A stretch of 64,000 nt of DNA, from assembly GCA_963277665.1 (NCBI GenBank), contig OY728143.1, forward strand, positions 235,591,591-235,655,590, read 5' to 3'. Both the position numbers and the translations under genes were made by a program. The notes beneath the pieces were generated by a model, which saw only the letters and a program-made list of their open reading frames with translations, was not told the DNA's origin and did not search any database. Numbering within the stretch: position 1 is the stretch's first letter; each line of letters opens with the position of its first letter. Shown piece by piece: positions 26,420 to 40,227 of this stretch. The stretch is from Viscum album (lineage: Eukaryota > Streptophyta > Magnoliopsida > Santalales > Viscaceae).

Positions 26420-27400
26420 CTCCTCTGTTACGATCGTGGGTTTGTCTTGATGAAAATTAATAGCTTGATGTCCTTCTCTTCCACAACTATATCATTTTCT
26501 CGTCCCCATAAAGGAATTTATGTGGTGTATCTTTCCTCCCCTTTGGCAATTGGGGTGCTGTATCTTCTTAGAACTGTTGGATTTATCCATCAGACCGCCA
26601 GAATTTAAATCCACATTATGCTTCTTATCTTAGGATACACCTGAGATTTTCCGATCTCCATTTTGACCAAGAGGGCACATCAGACAGTTTCCTCATAGAT
26701 TTGGATGTTAAGGATCGTGAGTGCATTCCCCCAGCTAGATTTTTGCCCACCAGAGAAGCGGAAAACTTTGAATTCATGGTAATGAAAATGCCAGAGGTGT
26801 ATCGTGCAAGATTTGTGATGCTTTCCATGTATGCTCCGATATATTTTTCGTCTTATTTATTGAGGTCATGGAAGTCCCTATCAATCTTAAGTCAGAGAGT
26901 GCATGGAAAATATTTATTGAAAAAACATATTTTGGAAATCCTTTGATTCCAACACCTTGATCTCCTCCTAAAGTGCCATATTTTTTTATCAATGTCCACC
27001 ATTGATCACCTTCACCCTCCATACGATAAGATTCTAGAATTACCTCCTCGTGTTCAGATCATTGACAGATGGAGAAGATATTTTCAATGGAGTAGATCCA
27101 TAATTTGGTGATTGAGGGATCATATGATCTATTAAAAGTAGGAGAACTTTGTCTCTTGAAGCTTTCTATAGGGACTTGTTCTTTGAGAAGGTTGGTTTGA
27201 ATATTCCTTCGGACCCATGTTTCTATTCAGTGCTTGTGTCAACTGAGATAGAATCATGACAATGTTTGCAATTCCCACTCCCATTGGATTGGTCATCTCA
27301 TTATCACTGTCAACACATTGATCTTCACATTAAATGTTAGCCCGAGTTCTCCTATTATCGTCAATTTTCTAGAAAAAAAGGAATGTTTAGGGTAACACAT
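26420..27400 (-). pseudogene. Decayed gag of element B
   Basis: The frames at 26,774-27,022 and 26,625-26,828 are neighbouring parts of one gag. The first begins MEGEGDQWWTLI, the LEGEA..WW segment typical of Tekay gag. Downstream, around 26,450-26,500, a zinc knuckle survives as YSCGREGHQAINF: the second Cys and the His are present, the first Cys codon has become a stop (TGA) and the last Cys is Phe. The N-terminal part (MGVGIANIVMILSQLTQAL, ~27,240-27,300) is in another frame. Confidence 0.82.
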
Positions 27401-27860
27401 AAAGGGTAAATCAACGAAAAAACATATGACTTATAAATAGAATTTGTTTCATTAACTAATGAATCTATATACTTCAATCTATGTTATCCATGATCTACTT
27501 TCTATCTTATTTTCTAAGGGGAATGTTTTTTAATTCCCTTAATAATCGTTCATACTAAGCTTCTGAATTTCACAATGCATATGCTCTGAGAGTTTCATAA
27601 CAAAGGGCACAACAAGGCCCATTATCGGGTACCAGGATACCTCAGGTCAGGCCCAAAACTTTTTATTGGGGATTTCACCCCTAGGTACATATGTGCCAGA
27701 GCCGCCTCTACTAGATCGTATCGAGACATCTATGAATTTTCTTCATAAACCACATACTCAATACTCACCAAAACATATGGATATTTTTATTATAGGTAGT
27801 CTTGTCTCTAAGGTTTACTAGGGTTTTATAATCCAAATAAAATAAATTACTAAACCTATC
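27401..27860 (-). other. Untranslated leader of element B
   Basis: Sequence between the primer site and the gag start. Moderate GC at 27,590-27,730. No reading frame or other structure recognised. Confidence 0.55.
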
Positions 27861-27871
27861 ATCTGATTCCA
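27861..27871 (-). other. Primer-binding site, tRNA-iMet type, element B
   Basis: Minus strand TGGAATCAGAT, compared with the usual TGGTATCAGAG; two differences. It starts two bases after the LTR end (…GGTTGTTATA), the normal arrangement. Confidence 0.75.
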
Positions 27872-27873
27872 AC

Positions 27874-29795
27874 TATAACAACCCTGCACTTTATTATATA
27901 CTTAAATATTATTTATTACATAAAACCTACACTTGATACAATATATAAGAACTAGTGGTCTAGTGTATTTGGGGCTTAGAAACATACATAAAAACATAAA
28001 CCATATAATGAAACATCTTATTTAAATCGTTTTTTACATAACCACTACATTCCCTAGTACATAGCACTACATAGGATAACCTGAGGACATGCATAAAAAT
28101 GGTGGGCTATAATGCCCAGTATGGGAATAAACATAGAATAACATGAGGAATACAATAAATGTTAGAAAATAGTCATGTAAATGGAGCAAAACAGACACAT
28201 AAACATAAATACATGATAAAGCATGATAATCATAACATGGAAGTGTGGAAACAACACTTAACAAGGAATTAGCATGAACCAATGCTCATTGCACCTGGAG
28301 CATTAGTAAACCCTCATTGCACATGAAGCATGATTAAACCCTCATTGAACATGAATTATCACGAGTGAACACTTATTTTACATGATATATCATGATATTA
28401 TACTTTACCTAATGCATTGGTGCGCTCTTAGGGCGCACCCTTCATAAACATTTCATTTCATGCATAAGTGAGTCGCATGGATCATAAAACATGGATTCAT
28501 TAAATATAATCATTTATTACATGATAAAGTAATTTGGAATTAATAAATGAAACTCTATAATAAATATGTAAATTTTCATAAATGTGAATACCCACGATAG
28601 AGAAATAGGCATTGTATTCACTACAAAATGACTTTGTCTTGGAAAACATGGTGCAATTTCGACAGCATAACATTGTGACATAAGAATTCATAAAAATGGT
28701 TGATGAGATAGAAATGGGTGAATCATCAAATTTACATGAAATTGAAAATATGTGACTCATATATATAAATTTCACAACACATGTAATGAAATTTAGATAT
28801 GTAACACAAAAGAATTCATTGAATGTAAATAAGGGGAGAGAAATTCAATACAGAATTTCAGCATAGAAACTGGTGTACATGGGAAGCAATAATGAGAGAG
28901 AAAGGAGATCTCTCATTTTTCCAAACATGAAGAGGGATGTATGGGGGAGGTGTGTAATCATAAACTAACATTTATAACTAAAAAAATATGGCAAAACAAT
29001 ATAAGGAAACTTGGACAGAAATAAGAAAAGTTAAAATCCCTTACTTGGAAGTGTGATTCAAATGGCTTGGTTGAGGCTTGAGAGAGGATTCATGGGAGCT
29101 TGGGGCACCTTGGGAGGATTCTACAGAGAGTAGGGAAGAGGTTGGACTAACTCCAATGTCATTTAGTAAAGAGTAAGTGGGGGATTGGGTGCCATTATAT
29201 AGGAACAATGAAGGAATTCTTTATTATTTTGGTTTTGGACACCTCACATTAAACTAATCAAAACCAAAAACCAACCCATGGTTTTTGCTCATTTTTTTGA
29301 AAAACAGGAGTGGAAAACAATATTTTATAAGTCTAATGGCCTAACTTTTTAAAATAATAGGGCTGAATATGTCTAGGTGAGTCACACCCTCAAGGAAAAC
29401 GTTTTAAAAAGCTAAAATGTTTTATATGTCTTGAAGGTTCCACTGAAGAATTGTAAAATAAACTAAATAAACCTAAAATCACATAATTTTAATTGTAAAA
29501 CATATATTGTCCGAACACATGATTAATAGTATTTTATTACACCACTATTGGTTCATTATGGTGTCATAAAACACATTACATATTTAAACGGTACTTAATT
29601 TTTACCCACAAAGCATGATTGTCTCTAAAAATTATAAAAAATTCTCCATTCTATAATATTGGCATTCGGATTTGAAATATAATATTCATTTTATGTAAAT
29701 AATTTTCTAATTATTTGAATTTTTACTTTTAAAATAAAAAATAACATTTACAAAAAATTAATTGGTTTTGACAAAAACAACTATCAACCCATAAA
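27874..29795 (-). repeat. 5' LTR of element B (~1.9 kb)
   Basis: Inner end at 27,874 beside the primer site. Aligns with the 3' LTR from 28,345 upward, and carries the extra ~470 bases of U5 missing there. The first ~20 bases of the LTR (TGTAAGGACC and following) are not found at the 29,795 end. The frames at 28,067-28,282 and 28,500-28,775 are inside the LTR and are not genes. Confidence 0.85.
29194..29201 (-). promoter_or_regulatory. TATA-like box in 5' LTR of element B
   Basis: TATATAAT on the minus strand, at the position equivalent to TATAAAT in the other LTR. Likely the promoter that once transcribed element B. Confidence 0.5.
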
Positions 29796-32700
29796 AAAAT
29801 ACAATTAAATACATAAAATTATAAAAGAATTCATATGAAATAAAATGTAATTTAAAATAATAACAATATTTTATTAAAATTTTATTTAGTTCAATAATCT
29901 AGTAATTCATAATAATATATTTCTTAGTTGAATAATAACAAAAATTATTATTTGGGATTTAAAAAATATTTAAAAAGTAACAATAATAAAATGAATCTAT
30001 ATTATTTATTATATACAAAAATAATGTATATGATCATAATTCGATGGTATTGTAACATAAACACTTAAACACCCACATAAGACCTTAGGGTATGGTGCAC
30101 TATTGTGACAAACTCTTGAGGTGGCACAGATAGCATTGCTCAAGTTGTAATCACTATCAACTTCCATATCTCTTGTAAGAGGTTCTGCTTGATCTTAACG
30201 TATTCAAGATCGGGTTGGGTTTGGTCAAGAGAAAATCCCAATGATGCTATGTTCTTTCTGAACTCCAAAAAAGGGCTTCGTATGGGGAATGTATATTGGA
30301 TGAGGTCTTCGCTTCCTCTGTCTCTGTAATTGGATTTGTTAATGCCCTATATTTATTCTGATCATGTGATCACGTTTCAAGGAAAATATTTTCAACAACC
30401 ACAATTCATAATGGTATTTTAAAATCCAAAATAGATAACCAAATAAGTTCATACATTTTACATAGCCATAATAATACATTTAAATACACTAAGTAGAAAT
30501 TTCATTAATGAATTTTTTGGTCCATATAGATAGAATTTTTCAAATGTATTTATTTTTCCTATAAATTCATAGGGAATGAATTATTTTTCCTTGGAACTAG
30601 TGTATGGGAAGTGGGGAATATGAAAACTATTATAGTCATTCAAAAAAATTTGGAAGCTAGGCCTAGGGTAAATAATGAAGATTTTTAGAAAATCACCTAC
30701 CCTCAATTTGACTCCCTCATTAATAAAGTCTCAATAATAGCATAGATATTTTTAAGATATCTTTTTTGAGGTTACACATACCAAAAATTCCTGATCTAAG
30801 GATTAATGGAATTTCATCAATAATTTTATAAGATACAAATCAATATTACCATATCTATAATTTATATTATTTACAAATGTTAAATTTTGATTCCCACATT
30901 GATCACCCAATCTTACGAGTTGATGAATTAATTGATTTGAGGACTATGTTTAAAAGTGACTTTGTTTTACAATTAATCAAAACTTTTCTCAAATAATAAT
31001 AAATTTTATAGTCACTGAAATATTTTTTAAATTTAATATAAATTTTCATTAACAAGGGAATATAATCATTATATGGGGTTGATAATACATAATCAGTAGG
31101 TGAAAACACATGACATTATTATTAAAGGGATTAATAATAATCATATATAGAAAATAAATGTTGAAGATAGTTGTAAAATAAAAAGAACATTAAATAATAA
31201 GAGTTTTTTATAATAAATATAAAATGACTTTTATTCATGATTGAACAAACATGTTCTTAGTAATAAAAAATTATATAATAAGAATGGTCTATATAACCTA
31301 ATAAGGTTCACAAAAAATATGGTGTAATAATTTGTATAATATATCACAATGTTTTGAAAAGTTTCGCCGGAAATCAACTTATAAAACAATCTAGTGGAAA
31401 AATTAAAACATGATCCAACTGATGGGAAATTAGAAGAATAATTAATCAAGGGATCATGTCCCTGAACCCTCATGTGAATATAGTTTTATGAGGTCATATC
31501 CTAGAACCATCAATTTTACAATGATATAACAAGATCATGTCCAATAGACATCATGTTAAAAAATATATAACAATTTTATTTTCATGAATAATAATGTGAG
31601 AAAATCATAAAAAAATCATGATCAGGAACTCTCATGTTAAAAAAAATGATCATGTTGATAGTAGGTAACATGAAACAAATATATAAAATAATAATATACA
31701 TATATATTATTGTTATGTCATGAGATCTAAAAACATTATCCATAAAATATTGGGTGATATATGATCCTACAAATAAATGATCCAAACAAATTTATTCTAA
31801 ATAAAACACGTCATTCATATTTCAATCATGAAGAACATAATATCTAGAAAAAATACATGTTTTGTGGAAACAGTCCATGAACATTCCATAATCCATAAAG
31901 GGAATTAATATATACCATGGAAATATAATACAACCATTGTAACATAAGGACCATTTAAGAAGTTGAAATAAATAAAAAATAAAATTTTAAGATAAATAGA
32001 TAAATTGATAATAAAAATTATATTATAATAATTTTCAAAATGATAATAAATTCTTTAAAATTGTTTTATTTAAAAATATATAGATAAAGATTGGTATAAT
32101 TTTTTTTAGAAAAGTATCCATTCAAACTAAAAATAATTTTATGTGAAAAAGAAAAATATATAAAATATTTTTTGAAATAAAATCATTGAAAAGGTTTAAA
32201 ATCAAATGTATGAAAACTTATTAATAAAATGAGACATAATAATATGTTTTGAAATAATTTATTCGTTTTTAGAATCAATCCTTTACCTTTGATAACAATA
32301 GAAATATTTAATTTTTCTATTAAAATCAAAATTAATTCATTTTGTTTAGATAATAATTTTTAAATAATAAATTTATGATTCTTGTTGATGAAATATCATA
32401 AAATCACAACACTCATAAAATAGTCTTTAGGATTTTATTTTAATATACCCATAAAATATAAATTTTAATTCATGTTAGAAAATCATTATCAATATGATGA
32501 TTGAAAATTATTTTAAAAAATATATATTCAAAAGGATCTTCAATACATGATTATTTAAAATAATATATTTGTTCTCAAAAACATTGGAGTGGTATATAAA
32601 ACTATATTCATTCAATAAAATGATATTTAATATGAATTAATTGCATTTTTTCATAATCAACAATGTAGAATGGAATAAAAAATACGTTCTAAATGATGAA

Positions 32701-35700
32701 AATGGAAATGTAAATGCCACACTTGATAAAACATAATTATTTTTTCCAATATAGGGTTAATCACTGGAAGGTAATGGAAAATATGGAAACTGAATAAAAA
32801 TAATTATTAATGAGAATGCGGTTTTTACAGTGTAATAATTTTATGGGGATGAAATTCATCAAAGATGATGATTTGAGTCAAAGATGACAATTTTTTGATG
32901 GAAATAGAATTTATAATAAAAAATTAATGTGATAAAGAAACTAATAATTGATTTGGTATAATTATTATGATATGTTATATATCAAATAATCGGGGATTGA
33001 CGTAAAACAAAATACACTATTATTGAAATTAAAATTGATTACCAATAAAATATACTACATGATAAAGACATTTAAATCCCATTTTTTTGTATAAAAAATT
33101 ACGATGAAAACTCATAATCATCATAAATCCAAATTAATTCGTACATGTTGTTAATACAAAGAATATATAAATGAAACGGAATTGGTTTACATGAATGGTT
33201 ACCTTTTATTCCATCATAGTAAAACATGCTCTATCCCCCAATTTTTCAGATGTTCTCTATTGGGAAAACAATTAAGGACATATATCATGGATTTCTGAAA
33301 TGATAATTATTACAAGGATAAGGGATGATATTTTTGGATAGAGTATGTTAGGATAATAGTCAAGTTAATGCATGGATGTATTTGGAGAAATGTGGTGGCT
33401 ATGATCACCCATATATATGATGAATATAGTTTTTTTAATTATAATTATTTGTAATTTATTCTATGAAAATATTCAAAGTTTAAAGGATTAAAATGTGAGG
33501 AAAATAACTTTTTGGATTATGTACGGTTTATCATGCCTCACAATTTAATTTTTTATCTTTTAATGTCTATTTCCAAATGATATTTAAAATTTCCCATTTT
33601 TGTTTTTACTTTCATATCTAAATCTCTTACAGGTAATATATAATTCACTAGATATATTGTATAACATATATTAATTAATATTTATATTAAGAACATAACT
33701 TTATGATATATAGTATTTTATTAAATTCTATAAAAATAAAAAATTACATTTTATAAAACAAAAATGTACCATGTTGAGAAATAGGTTTGTAGAAAGATTT
33801 TTTATTATCCATTATGTGTTCATTATATTATTTATTATTGATTAAAAAATTAATTTCTACAATTAATATAATATATATGCTTGATATATAAAAATGTGTA
33901 AATTTGAGGACTTATTCACTAGTTATATCGTATAGAAATTAAAAAATGGTAGTAAATCAATTTTTTAAAAATTACTATTTTCCCATTATCACAATAATTT
34001 ACATTAATCATATTAATCATATTTTTAATTCATAAAATGAAATATAGATTGTTATATAATAAAAAAATCATGATATTAGAAATAAATTCAATTATTTAGA
34101 TTAATTTATACATTTGATGACATAAAATTAATTATATATGCAGGTAAATAAATTTTAGAGAGTGAAATGATATCTGTGTTTCTAAAAAATGGGTTTTATA
34201 ATGTTATAATATTATATTCGATTGATATAATTTAATTTATAAATAAATATATCTAATAAAAATTTATTTAAAAATAGTAAAATATATTTTTTTATTATGA
34301 TTATTTTATTATAGGTGTGCTAATATAAAAACCAAAAAATATTTTAATAATTCACCTAAAAATAATTTATTTTACATAAAAAATGAAAATATCATCCTAT
34401 TATAATGTTTAATTCAAGAGACTATTTTCTAAAAAATTTAATTACATAAAATTAATATATTGATTTTAAATAGAAATACACTCATGAAATAAATATTTCC
34501 CTTATTAAAAATTTTATTTCTAAAATGACTATGTTTTCAAAATCCAATTCTGTATACATTTATAAAATTAAATAATATTTTATTTACATGATTTTTTATC
34601 ATAATAATATTTTATTAATTATACTAAATAAATATTTTGTGGTTCTCATTAGATGGGAGTTGCTTGTGGAGTAATCTAAAAAACATCTCTTATTTGTTTA
34701 ATTGAACGAAATATATTAAAATATTACATTCTTTAATTCCTCATCCCACAATATAAATAACGTGTAAAAAATATTATTTATTTAGAAAACAATTAATGAA
34801 TATATAGATATATATAAAATTAGTGATATATTTTAACCTCATGTATTAAAATCACATTCATAAATGCTTATACACTCTTATTTTTTCATAATATAAGTAT
34901 GAAATAAGAATTTTCTTTATCTTATGATGGTGTAAAAAATATGATTCCTTTTTTGGAAATATGAGGTTCAGGGGAAAATCTTTTACAAAATAATTGTCAT
35001 GATTCATTTTACAACCAAATACGTATCCCGAAATTGTAATGATAATATTAACTGATCATTTATATATATAATATGAAGAACAAAATTTACTTTAAAGGAC
35101 CCACTCCTAAACATTTAATATTAAAGTTACTTTATAATTTAGTTAACATTACTACATTAACAATGATATTTTAGGTTATGTGTTTTGAAAAATTACTCCA
35201 AAACAATTACATAACATAATCATATTTTATAGATTGGATACTTTTGATTAGTATCCATTTTTTACAATGACACAAAAGAATTATAATATAACATGATTTA
35301 CTTTATTAAAAAATATTCTAGATAACATCTTGACTTCTTAATTTTCAATACCCATCCGAAAAACCTTTTCATTTTGTATAAATATTAAATGGAAAAATTG
35401 ATAAATAAGTTACGTATTAATTAAATTTATTCATCCTATGATAAAAATAATAACATATGAAAAAAAATTTCACAAATAAAAAATTATCTTTAAAGGTTAC
35501 CATTTTAAAAAATATTATTAGATTACATTTTTAAATGAATTGAGTTCGTTGAAAACTCATTATCATGTATTTAAAAGTATCTATGGATATTTGGGGAATA
35601 ATTTTACTAGAAACAATATAATCCATTGTAATTTTAAAAATCATACCATTAACTACCAATATTATTTTATATAGATCATTATCATTATTAAATTCAATAG

Positions 35701-36859
35701 ATTTTTATAATAATATACCGATCATTTATGATATAATTGTCTCACTCGACATTATTTAGGCACACAAACCGAATAAACTATATCATGATCACTTATCATT
35801 TACAATGGGGCTCAACCATCATTAACAATTTCCTAGTAACATATTAAGAATAAACCCCTTGGAATAATATTTTACCCAATTTTAATAACAATTCAAATAC
35901 CAAAATACCATTTCAACTTGAAGCCCATTTTTTTAATATCATGTTTCACTGAAAAAATTACTGAGGTATTTTTTTAAAAGAAAACAGGAAATCTCTTCGA
36001 GGATTTTAAACATCAAATAACAGTTATGGTGGAGTGGAAAGTCATTATTTTCATATATGTAAAAATAAAATGTTCTTTTATAACATTATTAAATGAAATT
36101 ATATCATTCTATAAATATAATCCTTTGAAAACAATAGAATGGAAGAAAATTGAAATCATCTATTAAAATATAAAAATTGTCTGCATAATGATGGGAATAT
36201 TTTTACTAAAATAAATATTTTATTCATAAAATATAATAATTAAATCATTGAGGCACCCCTATGGTGATAAAATATTTTCATTCCGCATTTTTTAACATAT
36301 AAATTCCTTTTTTTATTTTTTTAAAAAAGGATCAATAGATGATAATTTTTAAACTAATTTCTCCTACCTTGAGTCTGACTTGTCAAATATATTTCTTTTA
36401 TTCTATAATAATGAATATATGTCATATTTATATTTAAATAAAATCTTCTTAAATGTTCTTTATTATAATATTAAATTAAATTATTTCTTATATACAATTA
36501 CACAATAATATAAATTGATATTAGGAATTACAATTTCATATAGATCAAAAATTAGAAATATCTTAAGTATATTGCCTATAGTCAAAGAGGTAATAATTTC
36601 ATTATCTAAATAATAATAATAATGAAAAATATTAAAATTTATAAATAAATCATACTTTCAAAATCATATAATTAATATGGGTATGAAAAATAAACGATGT
36701 GATAATCATGGAGGTGGTAGTTCATACGTATTCATGAATAACGCTTCCAGTTTGCCGCAACTTCACCTTGTTAAAATTTTACATGACGTAAAATGAGTAT
36801 AATACAATATTTAATGGTTTTGGGGGCCATTTCAATTTTTATCTATCTTTTGAAAACAT
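29796..36859. other. AT-rich spacer with one exon-like island
   Basis: About 7 kb of very AT-rich DNA without transposon ends that I could pair. The frames at 30,903, 31,231 and 31,582 are compositional. A less AT-rich island at 30,070-30,360 is described separately. Positions 31,440-31,560 have GATCATGTCC..CATG motifs in style like the LTRs of element D, but too weak to assign. Confidence 0.55.
30143..30322 (-). pseudogene. Exon-like open frame, unidentified (possible gene fragment)
   Basis: Sixty uninterrupted codons on the minus strand from DRGSEDLIQYTF to a TGA at 30,140-30,142. Just upstream the minus strand reads CATTAAC…CAATTACAG, a plausible branch point and 3' splice site. Composition is balanced and amino acids are mixed (PIRSPFLEFRKNIASLGF, DQTQPDLEYVKIKQNLLQ), unlike the surrounding AT-driven frames. 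No convincing donor site or neighbouring exon is visible. I do not recognise the protein. It could be a relic of a host gene, a captured fragment or a chance frame. Confidence 0.35.
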
Positions 36860-36975
36860 GATGCTTCCATTGACTTCCAAACTGCGTACTCCCAGTCAAG
36901 ATCCTGTAGTAATGGAAGTTAAACACCTTTCCTATTATTGGAATATGATCTGGGATTTCTAAAGCGGTGATAAAT
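36860..36975 (+). pseudogene. 5S rRNA-like decayed sequence
   Basis: The order of short blocks GATGC … GATCC … GAAGTTAA (36,915-36,922) … TATTATTGGAATATGATCTGGGATTTC follows the layout of plant 5S rRNA, with GATCC and GAAGTTAA spaced almost as in the gene and TGGGATTTC where TGGGAAGTCC would be. The first third is about ten bases too long and most bases differ. It may be a 5S pseudogene or a 5S-derived SINE head; chance is not excluded. Confidence 0.3.
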
Positions 36976-39900
36976 TATACGTTTTGTGTTTCCCCTCACC
37001 CTCGGTACTTGACATTATATAGTAGAGTTCTTCATAAGGATATAAGTGTTGTTACTATGTCCTTAAGATCGTGTTTTATTGGAGGATTCTTTTACTTCTT
37101 GAACGCCCCCAATTATGGTACATTAAGGAGTTGGTGATAGTCTATTCTTAATTTTTGGTATTTCTATGTCTCTATTTTAATTGTGTATCATGCTTGGTTG
37201 TTGTATGAATTTATCTCTTGTGAAGATATTATATTTCAAAATACATAATTACAATTATATCAGTTTAAAGATCAATATGAAGGGATATGGTAAAGAGACT
37301 AAAGTTCAACTTTTTAGGTATTTCTTTGTTTGATTTCCCGGCTGCGAAGTACCCTTCATCTCATTTGGACTCATCGTTTCTAGTCCATTATAGGCCTCAT
37401 CTTGGCTTCCTCTTCTTGGTCCCGCTCGATCTCACCTCTTCTCTTCCTACAGGTCCTAACTCTTCGGACCCCAATATTGGTCTTGCGAGTTGGTGGTCGC
37501 GGTGGTTTGGGATGGTGACAGTGGGTTTAATCTGGGTGATTCCTTCTTCTTATTGGGTTTTGGATATAGTCTTCCTCGTCAACACTCCTCCTCTTCCCTT
37601 ATTGCCTTACCCATTATGTAGGACCCCATTTTTGGTCAAACACAATGTAGTTTTAGGTTTATTTGGGATGGTGGTAGCGTTGAAGGTGATTTCTCTCTGG
37701 TGATGTCGATGTTCTCACGATGGATGGATTCAATTCGACTCATGACACTGTTTGATGACGTCGATGTTTCCTGGCGTTCTCATTCTATAAGCTGGTTTCT
37801 GCTTCGTTTTGTGGTGTTCGGCTTGGTGAATTATTTACTATTTTTGGACTCTGTTAGATGGATATCGCCGATTATTGGTGTGAATGGTTTTGGGTGTTTT
37901 TTTCAATGATGATGATGGAGCTTTTTCGACGATGGTAATGGACATCAGTGATCTTCCTTGCCGGTGATCTGGTGTAATGACTGGTAATTTGATGTAGTTA
38001 GCTATAGTTTGAATTTTGACTTATGATATTTTGAAATTTGATTTTTGAACTGGTTTTTGTGGGGGATTTCATAGTAGTTGTTTTTTAAGATTCCCACTTA
38101 TACAAAAAGTGGTATTTATAAAATAAAAAAAGGGATTGTGGGGTGAATATTATGATCGATATGGGCTATATGCATGTTGAAAATCATGGTTGTCGGTGGT
38201 CATTGTTCATTCCCTCTTGATGGTAATTTATTGATCATGTGTTGAAAGACAGTATATATGAAATTGATAAACCACATATATTTGGTTAAATAAATAGATT
38301 CCCTCATATCGAACATGTTCTTAGATCAACCCCAAATTGTAAACTAGAATTAAAGAATTGATCATTATTAAATCATTAAATTGTTCCTTGTATGGATTTG
38401 TGGTGCTATAATTGAGGGTAAAACTATTCCTAGTGTTGTATGGGTGGTGTACTAGAATATTAGATTGAAATATTGATTGGTTGTAGAATGGATGGGAAGT
38501 GGTGTGAAACGAGGATACTGTCAGGTTATGATATGTGTATGTTACTAGATTTTATGGGTGTCGTTTGGTTATATAGAAAGGTTTCCATGTTTGTTTGTGA
38601 TGAGATTTTTTGTAGGGTTTGGCTGTCATTTGGGGTTTTCCTCTATTGAGAAAGTAGATTTGGAAGAACTAGTTTTAATAATGATGATGTTAATAGTTCG
38701 TATGAGTTATTCATACAGAGATTAACAATGAGTTGATTGCCCAAAGATTCACTCTATGTCTTGGTATTGGTATACTATTATAGCATGAATGGATCTTAAA
38801 TAGAGAGTAAATTATAATTGAGTTCAACTTTTGGGCTCTTCCCCTTTTGAAATTACCATGACGGGTTTGACTGTTCATATATGTTTGTTCTTTCCAGATG
38901 TTATTATTAGAGGCCTATGTAGAGATGGAATGACGAAAAGAAATTTTTAACAAATAATGAGAGTTGGTTAATTGAGTTGGATGGGTGTATGATTAGAGTT
39001 ATGTATTGCTGCAAAGCGACATATATTGATTGTCATTGGATCTTTCTGTCTTCAATGTTGATTAATGAATTTAGATGTAGAAAAAATGATTGTAGTTCTA
39101 TGTAGTGGTTGTTTGTTTGACTGAGAAACCATAGGTTCAGATAGATTTTATGATACTATCATTGTATAACTATATTTCATTGATTTTTTATACCAATCGC
39201 GCCCTAGTTGATCAATATTTTCTAAAAACCCCCATTGTCATTGGTAATGGTGTATTTCTCAAACATCAGTGAGGGAGGATGGATGAATAGCCACCATATC
39301 TTCCCCAATCCCTCTTGTTTGAAGTTATATAATAATATTCTTCACAAATCTGGTGGGTTTTGAGTCCCTAGGGAATGTGAGGAAGTTTTGTTTCCAAGCA
39401 GTCTTCAGAATGAGATTTTTTGTGCTTCCCATGTGTCTTTGGGATGAGGTATCATTGTTTACAATGTGTATATGGGTGGTATGTGACCTAGGGTTGTGCG
39501 GTGGAGATGATTTTTTGAAGACAATGTGTGTGTGGCCAGTTTGTGACATGGTTCATTTGGAATATGTGGGAGCACCATGATGGTTGGGATTAGGGTGTGA
39601 AAGCGTTTAATCATTGGGAAAGTGGGGAAGGTAGCCTATCATTGATTTTCCTAATATAATTCATTGATGACTAGAATTATATGGTGAGAGTTCCTTGGTG
39701 CGGTTGGGATGGTTAGAATTCCTTTTTTGGTGCTATGGTTTTTTGTGTTTTTCTCACAAGATAATTAGTATACTGCTCACACTTGTGCACGTGAGACTTT
39801 ATTTTTTCCTACTAAGTATACATGAATGCTCATGATATGTTTTAAAAATACATTTTGGTTTCATGGAGGCCTATATGAATTGTGCAAGGAATTACTTGCT

Positions 39901-40227
39901 TATACATTTGAACAATTCTTGTGTTGCTACTTATCTTTTCTTTTGATACATACATTTAAGTTTATTTATATATGTAGAAATTATTTTAAACATGCATGTG
40001 TGATGGCCTTTCATTTCATTTATATTTTTTTCATGGAGTTTTTTTGAGTTTGATACATCTTTTCTCTAGATTTTGGTTAATATAAAAAGGTTATTGCTTC
40101 CCATTTTGTGAGACTTGTATAAAATTGGTGCTGGTATCCACCCTAAGGCCTACTAGGGGCCTGACATAGGGGTCACTATCTCTCTTTCTCCATTTACAGC
40201 AAAGGAGAGAATACTTTGGAGGGAGGG
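36976..40227 (+). mobile_element. Non-coding internal region of possible LTR element C
   Basis: A 3.2-kb block less AT-rich than its flanks, ending at a polypurine tract and LTR start. The 138-aa frame at 37,287-37,703 and the 69-aa frame at 37,700-37,909 are C/T- or G/T-rich and show no family motif; neither do 39,325-39,580 or 39,826-40,047. I see no gag or pol motif. The whole may be the internal part of a non-autonomous (LARD-like) element. A primer-site candidate TGGTAT at ~37,156 is weak. Confidence 0.35.
40215..40227 (+). other. Polypurine tract of element C
   Basis: TTTGGAGGGAGGG runs straight into TGTCATGACACC, the form of a decayed TGTCACGACAC-type LTR start. Confidence 0.6.

Larger units (their letters stand above)
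21343..29795 (-). mobile_element. Decayed full-length Ty3/gypsy Del/Tekay retrotransposon, element B
   Basis: Minus-strand element with LTRs at 21,343-22,821 (3') and 27,874-~29,795 (5'), a gag-pol body between them, a primer-binding site at 27,861-27,871 and a polypurine tract at 22,822-22,837. It is less decayed than element A: several pol pieces stay open for 60-170 codons. The outer ends of both LTRs are missing, so no target duplication can be tested. Confidence 0.9.

Noticed and set aside
37287..37703. 138-aa plus-strand frame, the second longest in the window
   Set aside because: C/T- and G/T-rich, hydrophobic by composition, no family motif, and next to other meaningless frames in a probable retrotransposon internal region.
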